From G963663365 sp963663365 (GTDB lineage Bacteria > Hinthialibacterota > Hinthialibacteria > Hinthialibacterales > G963663365), in contig CAXXIH010000002.1 of NCBI GenBank assembly GCA_963663365.2, positions 434,001-498,000 on the forward strand: a DNA stretch of 64,000 nt. Direction: 5' to 3'. The translations under genes were made by a program, and so were the position numbers. The notes under the pieces were generated by a model, which searched no databases, had not been told where the DNA came from, and worked only from the letters and a program-made list of their open reading frames with translations. Every line of letters begins with the position of its first letter. Position 1 is the first letter of the stretch. Positions 1-10,400 of this stretch are shown piece by piece.

Positions 1-539
1 GAGAAGAAGCCGGAGAAATCGAATTCGAGAAAACGGCTTTAAATCCGATTATTCACACGGCCATAGATCTTTGCCGTTCACAAGCGCGGGAAAAGGAGAT
101 CACAGTCACTTGGCATTGCCCTGAAGATATCGAAGTTCGTGTTTCTCCCCCCCTGGTCGAACAGGCCATAGCCAACCTCATCGATAATGCGATCAAATAC
201 AGCGCTTCCGGGAGCACGCTTACTGTCGAAACGGAACAAGCCGAAGAAGAGGTCTCAATCCATGTCATCGATCATGGATGCGGTATTGCCGCCGAGCATC
301 TTCCCCGGCTCTTTGAACGATTCTATCGAGTTGATAAAGCCCGGAGCCGTAAGCAAGGCGGGACTGGGTTGGGGCTTGCTATCGTTAAACACGTCGCCCA
401 TGTGCATAATGGGCGTGTCTCGGTCGAGAGCGAACCTGGCATCGGTAGCCGTTTTACGATTCATTTGCCGACTGCTCCAATCGATGAGGACACTTCGGCT
501 ACAGTCAAGAACAAAACTACTACACAAACCATAGCCTGA
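1..539 (+). CDS. Sensor histidine kinase, C-terminal part (PhoR/OmpR-partner type)
   Basis: Only the last ~178 codons are present; the frame is open at the left edge (codons start at base 3) and ends in TGA at 537-539. The translation is a HATPase_c domain: N box with ANLIDNAIKYS near 165-200, G1 box DHGCGI at 270-287, F box LFERFYR near 310, and G2 box GTGLGLAIVKH near 360-393. This order and spacing are those of HisKA-type kinases such as PhoR, which autophosphorylate and pass phosphate to an OmpR-family regulator. The dimerisation helix and sensor lie outside the window, so the signal is unknown. The last ~20 residues are a Thr/Lys-rich tail without homology I recognise. No gene follows closely, so it is probably the last gene of its operon. 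Confidence 0.93.
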   Translation, partial: EEAGEIEFEKTALNPIIHTAIDLCRSQAREKEITVTWHCPEDIEVRVSPPLVEQAIANLIDNAIKYSASGSTLTVETEQAEEEVSIHVIDHGCGIAAEHLPRLFERFYRVDKARSRKQGGTGLGLAIVKHVAHVHNGRVSVESEPGIGSRFTIHLPTAPIDEDTSATVKNKTTTQTIA

Positions 540-1254
540 TTGTGGCAGGAACCGGTCGCGCCAATGCTTGAAATGTAGCCCAATGAAGCACATCAGTGCA
601 TTTTTACTGTTGGTCCAGTTTATTATGAACGAACGGACATGGTTGCTGCCTGAAGACGTAACTTCCCCAATTCCAACTGGTTATTAGAGGTCCAACATCA
701 ATGGCAAAGGTTCGCATCTACATTCTAATCTGTCCGCAATGTTTTTACCTCTTAAAATACACTAGTTACGATGATCAGGAAGAAAATATTCGGAAAATTC
801 CTTTTGTGGTGCTGATGGTTCGAAACGACTACTTACAATCGTACGAATCCGACATAGAAATAGACAAGTCTCAGAAAATAAAGCAGTTAGATTATCTCTT
901 TCTAAGATAAATTCAGTCAGGTCAACAGGGATAAGCCTAAGTCTCTTTTTGAGAATAGTCCTTAAAAATTGGGGCAACAGAAATTATTTTTGCTTTTTAA
1001 CGGAATATCAAACTGAGACTAAACATCAAATAACAAATATTACAATAATTATCAACAAAGACAGGATAGACTTGTCTTTAATCTCATTTTTATTGAACCA
1101 TTTTCATTATTAAGATTTAACGGGAATTATCGAACCAAATTGGTTGACGGAATTGCATATAAGGCGGATGATCTGAAAAAAGGGCGATAGGGTGCATATG
1201 CGTGCATATGCTTTGTGAGGGAAGCACTCCTCATCTTTGTCCCACGTAAACAAA

Positions 1255-1271
1255 CTGAGAACAATTCTCAG
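1255..1271. promoter_or_regulatory. Perfect 7-bp inverted repeat upstream of the giant gene
   Basis: CTGAGAA and TTCTCAG are separated by CAA. It lies about 145 bases before the giant gene. It could be an operator or an RNA hairpin; the absence of a T-run argues against a terminator. Confidence 0.3.
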
Positions 1272-1342
1272 ATTTAAAGTAAGAACATCATATGTTTTTA
1301 GAAAGCAATCGTTACGCGTATTTAAATAAGGCAGTCGATCTT

Positions 1343-1369
1343 GATGTAATAAATTAAATATTTTACATC
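1343..1369. promoter_or_regulatory. Inverted repeat GATGTAA...TTACATC
   Basis: Perfect 7-bp arms around a 13-base AT-only spacer, 47-73 bases before the ATG at 1416. Position suggests an operator or 5' UTR hairpin for the giant gene. No binding protein can be named. Confidence 0.35.
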
Positions 1370-1415
1370 TTCGCAATTCGATGCTTTTCTGCTCAATCCG
1401 CAGGAGGGACAAAAA

Positions 1416-4400
1416 ATGAATACAATCAGACGCTTGATATTGGTTTCGGTACTATTTGCGATAGGCACATTGGTTTGGGCCGATGACGGACCTACGCCAA
1501 CACCCATTGCTCCCGCAACAATCCCGTGGGAACAACATCCAAACCTAATGCTCGACGCTCGGCGCGAAATCAGTGTCGGAGTGGTTGGCGAAAAGATTTA
1601 TGTGGCGGGTGGATATTATGGCGGCCACACATTGGGACTGCGTATTTTTGACACAAATACTGGAATTTGGTCATACGGGACCTCAATGTCCAGTTCGCAT
1701 TTAATGACATTAAATGATGGTGCTTCTTGGAATAATCTCTTCTATGTGACACCAGGGCATCAATCACCAACATTTTTTGAATATTACGATCCGTCACTGG
1801 ACTCATGGAGTGAATTGCCATCAAAACCAATTGGACGAACAGACGATTCTGTGACTGCAGTAGGAGATGGCAAGATATTCGTGCTAGGCGGCTTGTACTC
1901 AAATGCGGTCGATATTTATGACACCGCATCCGCTACCTGGACCGTGGGCGCTCCAATGCCGATGGGGCTCAATCAATGCACCCCCTGCTATGTCGATGGA
2001 AAACTCTATGTCTTTGGAGGCGGCAATAGCGGATCGACACACGTAGATACGTTGTATATCTACGACACAGTTAATGAAGAATGGCATGAGGGCGCCACTA
2101 TGCCGGGTACTAGGGTTGCCGCGTATGCAATTCCTTATGGCAACCATATTTTTCTAATTGGGGGCAATCCCGGCAATAAAGTCTGGATCTATAATCGTAT
2201 TTCTGACGTATGGCAAACGGCCACCGACATACCACGAATGCGGCACTATGGAGCGGCGGCACGTGTGGGAGACATTGTCTATGTGCTTGGAGGAACAGAT
2301 GGATATGGTGGTTCCGCACAATCTGTCGTGGATATGTTTGATCTTACTCAAGTGACTGGACTCTCAGAGCCTATAGACATACCCGCGCTTGAGATTGTCT
2401 CTCCCAATGGTGGTGAAGTGTGGACGGCGGGAACCTCACAGGAAATTATTTATCAAGTAACCGGCGCTGTTTCGGCTGTCGACTTGGATGTCGATTATGA
2501 CGGAATAGGAACGACCTGGAACTCAATTGCCAGTGGTATTCCGGCCAGCGGCACGTATGCCTGGACCGTACCTCCTGTGTATTCAAATACTTGCCAAATG
2601 CGTGTGTGCGATGCATCGAATAGCGCCGTCTCGGACACGAGTGACGGCTATTTCACAATTGTACCCACTCCGACACCTACACCACCGATTACGGTCGTTA
2701 TACCTAACGGCGGCGAGGTGTGGACGGTTGGAGAAACTGAAGAGATATCATATTCCGTGGCGGACACAATTTCGTCTGTTAGCCTGGAAATTAATTACGA
2801 TGGTAACGGAATAGCCTGGGATTTAATTGCCGGCGGCGTTCCGGCCAGCGGGACCTATGCCTGGACGATTCCCTTGGTTTATTCCAATCAATGCCGTGTA
2901 CGAGTTACGGATGCCTCCAATAGCGCGGTATGGGACAGAAGCGATGATAACTTCACGATTCGTCCTCCGTTGGCCCCAACTTCATCACTTGAAATTTCCG
3001 CACCCAATGGCGGCGAAGTGTGGACAGCCGGAACAACAGAAGAAATTGTCTATTATGTAACGGACACGATTTCAGCCGTCGATTTGGAGGTGGATTACGA
3101 CGGCATGGCGTTGACTTGGCATCCAATCGCCAGCGGGATTCCAGCCAGCGGAACGTATACCTGGATGATCCCCCCCATCTATTCCAACTCGTGCTTGGTG
3201 CGTATCTCAGACGTCTCCGACAGCGCCGTGTGGGATATAAGCAACAATCATTTTACGATTGTGCCACCACCTGCACCTACGCTCGAAATTGTCTCGCCCA
3301 ATGGTGGCGAAGTGTGGACAGCCGGCGAAATAGAAGACATTGTTTATCATGTAACCGGTTCTATATCAGCGGTCGATTTGGAAGTAGATTACGAAGGTAT
3401 GGGGATGACCTGGGATTCAATCGCCAGCGGCATTCCAGCCAGCGGAACCTACTCATGGACCATTCCGCCGGTTTACTCCAATACATGCTTGGTGCGAATA
3501 TCGGATGCGTCATTTAGTAGCGCCTCAGATGTGAGTGATGGGAATTTTGCTATTGTTCCGCAACCTCTAATTGAAGTAGTCACTCCGAATGGTGGCGAAG
3601 AATGGACCTCTGGCACAATCAAAGAGATTGTTTTTAATGCCACTGTATCAATTTCAGTTGTAAATCTGGATATCGATTATGACGGGATAGGAATGACCTG
3701 GGATTCAATCGCCAGCGGCGTCCCGGCCAGCGGCACTTATGCTTGGACTGTACCTGAAATTTACTCGAATACCTGTTTGGTGCGTGTATCGGATGCCTCC
3801 AATAACACTATTTCGGATATAAGTGACAATACTTTCAGCATCGTGCCTCCTGTGCCTGTGCTTCCATTGGTTGCTTCGGTGGCGCCGTCTCAGAATTCGA
3901 TTGATGCGGCCTCGGCCAGTGTCACGCTCGCTGTCTTCACAACTCCTATGGTGATTCCAACAGCTTCGGCCTTCACAGTGCGGACGGAATTCCGGGGTAA
4001 TTTTCCGGGAGTTATTACAGGCGTGGGAACAGATACGCTTGAGTTCCACCCCTCCGAATTCTCACTTCCCGGCGAAAAGGTGGAAGTGTCATTGGCTATA
4101 GGGCTGCAAAGCGCCGATTTAATTTCATTAGCGACCCCATTTGTATGGCAGTACGCTTCTGCGGCCGGCATCGGTCCGGGTGCTTTCAGTGCTGAAGTAC
4201 TTGCATTTGGCTCCACCAATGCAGCTACGGCTTCCATCCTCTTTGGCGATGTCGATAACGACCGTGATTTGGATTTGTTGGTTGGACGTTATGGCGAGCA
4301 GGACAGCGTCTATTTGAATCATGGGAATGGGAATTTTGTGGCTGGTCCTATCATTGGACTTACATCTGAACAGACCTCAGCTGTTGCATTCGGAGATGTC

Positions 4401-7400
4401 GATAACGACGGCGACTTGGATGCCGCAGTCGGAATTGAGAACGGACAAAATGTTATTTACCTCAACAATGGAATGGGAGCCTTTGACGCCGGAACCATTA
4501 ACTTCGGCCTGGGTAATGATTCGCCGTCATCCATGGAATTCGGTGATGCAGACGGCGATGGGGATATCGATCTCTTTGTGGGGAATGTTTGGCCTTACCC
4601 ACAGAACCTTGTCTATCTGAATGACGGGGCAGGCAACTTCAACGATTCACATGCCTTTGGACCATCGTACGATTGGACTCGTTCAATTGCTGTAGGCGAT
4701 GTAGATAACGATGGCGATTTGGATATCGCCGTTGGAAATATCGATCAGCAATTAAGCAGGATTTACCTCAACGACGGTTTGGGGAATTTCGACTCCGGGA
4801 CGCTGACTTTCGGCGGTTATGGAGATCAGAGTTATGCTCTCGCATTTGGCGATGTGGATGGGGACGGCGATTTAGACATTGCAGAGGCCAATCTTGGCCT
4901 CCAAAACGTTGTCTATTTAAATGATGGCCAAGGCCATTTTGACGTTACGCGCGCCTTCGGCTCAGGTAGCGACAACACATTGGATGTCTTATTTGGCGAT
5001 GTCGATGGCGATGGCGATTTAGACATTGTCGCAGCCAACCAGTTTTCAGAAAGCAGTGTTTATTTGAACGATGGGGCCGGCAACTTCTCGCAAGGCGACA
5101 TCTTTCGCCCGGCAGATACAACACCTATTTATGTTGCTTTAGGTGATGTGGATGGAGACGGGGACCTCGATCTGGCACAAGGGATTCAATCGCAGCAGGC
5201 CATTATTGCTCTGAACTCGCTTGGAACTCCGCCGAACCAGCCTCCGGTTGCGAATGCGGGTGAGGATCAGGTTGTCGAATGCAGCAGTCCGTCAGGCGCT
5301 TCTGTCGTTCTCGATGGTTCTGCTTCTTACGATCCGGATGGAGGTATCCTCGAGTACAATTGGGAAGGAGCGCTTGGACCAGTATCGGGTGTTACTGCGA
5401 CAATTTCGCTACCTTTGGGCACCTATGATTACGTGCTTAGCGTGACTGACGGCATCGATTCTTCAACCGACAGCGTGCGGATTACGGTAGAAGATACAAC
5501 TCCGCCGGAGATAATATGTGGCAATATGCAGGGCTTAACGGCCTATTGGCCTTTTGATGGTGATGCCCATGATGAAAGCGGTAACGGTTATGATGGCACC
5601 ATCTATGGCGCACAAACCGCGCAAGGGATTTTCGGTCAGGGCTATCATTTCGTACCCGGAACTTATATCGACTCGAACTATGCACCTGTAATACAACCGG
5701 AAGAAAGTATTTCAATCTCCAGCTGGGTAAAAATGCCGAGTTATCACGATCCTGGTTATATTTGGGGATTGGAAAAAACGGCTACCGATTCGCTTTGTCT
5801 TTATATCCCGTTCTTCGATTGCTTGGCCGGTTTCACATACTCAGGAAGCGGTTTGCCCGGCGTAGGCGTGTTTGGCCCGGATGTTCTATGCGATGGAATG
5901 TGGCATCACTTCACCGCAGTTAAGGATGCCGATCAAGGAGCCGCACTTTATGTTGATGGGCTTCTCGTAGCCGGAATGCCGGGCTCGACAGGAACAATCA
6001 ACGCCTCCAATCCAAGCACTTTATTCTTGGGTGGAAATAACCACGACGGGACTCTTTGGACCGATGAATTCAGTGAAACAACGATCACGCTGGACGAGAT
6101 CGTCATCTTTGAGCGGGCGCTAGATTCGACTGAAATTCAGATGTTGGCTATGGATGGCAACAGCAACGGCGTCATCGATTTCTGGGAACAGAACAATGAC
6201 ATCGTTGCCGAAGCAGAGAATTCATCCGGGGCAGTGGTCACTTATCCCACACCCACTGTATCTGACAACTGCGATCCGTCACCAGTAGTGGTTTGCGCTC
6301 CGTCTTCGGGCTCGCTTTTCCCGCTGGGCGATACGATTGTTTCGTGCACTGCCACCGATATGAGCGGCAATATTGCGAGTTGCTCGTTTACGGTCAGTGT
6401 TGTGGATACCACAGCGCCTGACATTGAATGTCCTGCAGATTTAATTGTTGAATGCGAGGGTGGCGGACAACAGAGTGAGCCAGAGTGGGAGCTAAGCCAA
6501 CCAGCAGATAATCCGGGACCGCGCGAACTTCATGCGTTGGCGTATGACAGTCTTCGGGGTGAGGTCGTGCTCTTTGGGGGCCGAGGAACTTCTGCCTCCG
6601 GATTAGACGAAACATGGGTATGGGACGGCATGAACTGGGAGCAAAAACAGCCCTCGATCAAACCCTCCGGCCGGAAGCGTCACGCGATGGTGTATGACAG
6701 TGCACGGGACAGAGTCGTCCTTTTTGGCGGCACCAGTTTCCTGAATGACACATGGGAATGGGATGGGACAAATTGGGAGCAAAAACACCCCTTAACAATG
6801 CCTGATGGACGTGAGAATCATGCCATGGCGTATGATAGTACGCGGGGCCGCGTGGTTTTGTTTGGGGGATACAACGGCTCACAACATGTAGGAGACACAT
6901 GGGAATGGGATGGAACAAACTGGGAGCAGAAGTATCCAGTTGAAAGTCCCAGCCCAAGAACCATTCACGCGATGGCCTATGACAGTGCGCGGAACCGCGT
7001 GATTTTGTTTGGAGGTGGCTCCCCCAGCGACGAAATGTGGGAATGGGATGGGACGAACTGGCAAGAAATACATCCGGTAACGCGTCCCAGCGCACGGGGT
7101 GATCACGGGATGGTGTATGACAGTGCGCGAGATCGATTGGTCTTATTCGGCGGTGGAGGCACACCAGACTATCTTGGAGATTTGTGGGAATGGGACGGGA
7201 CAAACTGGGAAGAAATTCACCCGATGACGAGTCCCTGCGCACGCAATAGCGTCAGAATGGTTTACGATAGTCTACGTGGGCGGGTGGTTCTATTTGGCGG
7301 ATACGCCTCGGGACAACTTAGCGATACATGGGAACTCATTGCCGATCCAACTGGAACAGTTGTAACATACGCCACGCCCGTAGTATTTGACATCTGCGAT

Positions 7401-10400
7401 CCGGATCCGACAGTTGAATGCTATCCACCATCAGGTTCGTTATTTGCCGGTGGAGATACGATTATCGATTGTACGGCGACAGATGCGAGCGGGAATTCCT
7501 CAAACTGCTCGTTTATTGTGAGCGTGACCGATACAACTCCGCCCGTAATCATATTAAATGGCGATTCAGAAATCACACTGGAATGCTGTGAAAGTGATTA
7601 CATTGAGTTTGGGGCAATCGCGACAGATATCTGCGATCCTAATGTGCCTGTGGTTATCGGTGGCGATGTTGTGGATGTTTGTTCACCAGGCACATATTTA
7701 ATTTCTTATGACGCAGCTGATGATTGCGGAAATGCTGCTGCAACTATTATTCGTACTGTCTATGTTGTTGATCAGACTCCGCCCGACATCACCTGTCCGG
7801 ACGATATTTCTGTTCAAACTCAAGATGCCTCGGGTGCGGAAGTAACATACCCATTACCGAGTGTGTCGGATATTTGCGATCCTTCGCCGACGATTGTCTG
7901 CGATCCACCTTCCGGATCGTTATTCCCCGTAGGGACAACAATCGTTGATTGCACAGCAACAGACGCATGCGGAAATGAATCCTTCTGTTCATTTGCCGTC
8001 ACCGTTGAAGCACCGTCGAATGATATCCTTATCCTCTTGCGCGATAGTTTCGGTTATGGGCTTTCAGGCGGAACGGCACAATATTATAGCGGCGGCTGGC
8101 ACGATATTCCGGGCACAACCGATATCAACGGCGAACTGCAATTCACAAAGCCGGCGTATCTGGACGGCACGGTACCATTCCGCATAACCTATGCTTATGC
8201 CACACAGCAAAAGAGTTTCAATATAACAAACAATCCAACTGTGCTATTCCAAACTACAAATGTGGCAATGCGGCTTAGAGACAGTCAAGGCGGTTCGTTG
8301 GATGCTCAAAATGTATTTTACTATAGCGGCGGCTGGCGAACCTTTGGCAATGGTGTGATGACAAATGGCGAAATACGGATGGAGCTCCTGCCGTTAAGCT
8401 ATCCATTCCGTCTAACCTATGCCTTTGCCACACAACAAAAGAGTCAAAATGTCGCACTGGACCAAACAGTCTCATATCAAACAAAAGATGTTATAATTAA
8501 ACTGGAAGACAGCTGTGGAAATCCGTTAGACGGAGAAACGGTACAATACTACAGTGGCGGCTGGCATGCATTCTGCGACGGCACGATGACGAATGGTGAA
8601 GCCCACATGGAATTGCTGAGCTTAACCTACCCATTCCGTATGACCTTCGGTGATGCAAAACAACAAAAAAGTCAAAATGTTGGTGAAGACGCTACTGTCG
8701 TATTCCGAACGACTTCAACCACAATAGAATTGCGCGATCATGAAGGCGATCTGCTGAGCGAAGCAGACTCCGTAGAATACTACAGCGGAGGATGGCATAC
8801 CTTTGGCAATGGTGTGACTATCGGCGGACAAGTCGGCGCTGAATTGTTGCCATTGAGCTATCCTTTCCGGCTTTCCTATGCGCATGCATCACAACAACAG
8901 AGCCAGAACATTGCCTCAGCCTCGACAGTCGTATTCCAAACAACTTCAACTACAATAGAATTGCGCGATCACGAAGGCAATCTGCTGAGTGAAGCGGATT
9001 CGGTCGAATATTACGCTGGTGGTTGGTACACCTTTGGCACCGGGGTAACCAGCGGTGGGCAAGTCTGTACAGAATTATTGCCGCTAAGCTATCCTTTCCG
9101 GCTTTCCTATGCGCATGCATTACAACAACAAAGCCAAAATATTGCTTCAGCTTCAACCGTCGTATTCCAAACAACATTGGTCACAGTGGAATTGCGCGAT
9201 CACGAAGGCGATCTCCTGGGCGAAGCGGATACGGTCGAATATTACGCCGGCGGCTGGTATACCTTTGGCGCAGGGGTAACCAGCGGAGGGCAAGTCAGTA
9301 CGGAATTGTTGCCACTGAGCTATCCTTTCCGGTTGACCTATGCCCACACATCCAACCAGAACAGTCAAAATGTGGACATCGACCCAATAGTCATCTTTCA
9401 AAGCGGCCAAATTGCCGATACATCATTTGTTGGTTCCATCACACAATATTACGCAAGTGGTTGGCAACCGTTCATCAATAACATGCAATTATTGCCCGGC
9501 ACCTACCCTTTCCGGTTTAGCGATCAGCCACAGGGTAATTATGAAATACTGGGCGGCCAGATCAATTACATTCCTAATCCGATCAACGAATCCAACGATG
9601 CTCCGGTAGCTGAAGGGCAGTCGGTATCGTTGCTGGAAGATACGTCTATCGGCATTACGTTGACGGCTTCGGATACGGAAAACGACCCGCTTACTTACAT
9701 CTTATTGTCCGAACCGTCATTAGGATTATTAAGCGGAACGCCTCCAAATCTGACCTATACACCGAATCCTAACGCTTATGGAAATGATGCCTTTTCTTTC
9801 AAAGTGCACGATGAATTTGCTGTAAGCAATCCGGCAACGGTCAACATTGCTGTCATTCCCGTAAACGATCCACCTTCATTTACGATTGGCTCCAGTTTAA
9901 CTGTGAATGCGGGAGATGGCACCCAAACAATCCCACAATGGGCAGAGCAGATCAGCGCGGGTGCTGTTAACGAGGCAAGCCAGACTCTATCATTTGATTT
10001 AATTGCGGATAATCCCGGTTTGTTTGCATCCTTGCCTATGATAGATGCCACAGGAACCTTATCTTTCACGCCGGCGCCTGATGCAAACGGCTTAACGGTT
10101 GTGCAAGTCACACTGCATGATAACGGCGGGACACTAAACGGCGGGCTGGATACATCGCCGACGACATCATTCACATTGAATATCCAGCCGGATAATCAAA
10201 ATATTGTAATCCGTTTGCTGGACAGCCAAGACTCGGGCTTATCCGGCGGCACTGCACAATATTACAAAGGCGGGTGGCACAATATCCCGGGATCAACGGA
10301 TGGGAACGGCGAACTGCTATTTACAAAACCGGAGGATTTGGAAAACACAATTCCATTCCGTCTAACCTACGCTTATGCCACACAACAAAAGAGTTTCAAT

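Larger units (their letters stand above)
540..1415. other. AT-rich intergenic region, no convincing gene
   Basis: This 876-base gap is clearly richer in A+T than the flanking genes. An open frame of 69 codons at 701-910 (plus strand) has an AGAGGT ten bases before its ATG but no recognisable protein features, and I do not call it. The right half holds a tandem-like repeat of GTGCATATGC at 1192-1211 and two hairpins listed separately. It probably contains the promoter of the giant gene that starts at 1416. Confidence 0.6.

Noticed and set aside
701..910. 69-codon frame in the AT-rich gap
   Set aside because: Weakly spaced ribosome site, no recognisable protein features; composition is like the surrounding non-coding DNA.
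2386..3846. CRISPR-like or DNA-level repeat array
   Set aside because: The periodicity is ~290 bases, in frame, and conserved at protein level; it is a domain repeat in a gene.
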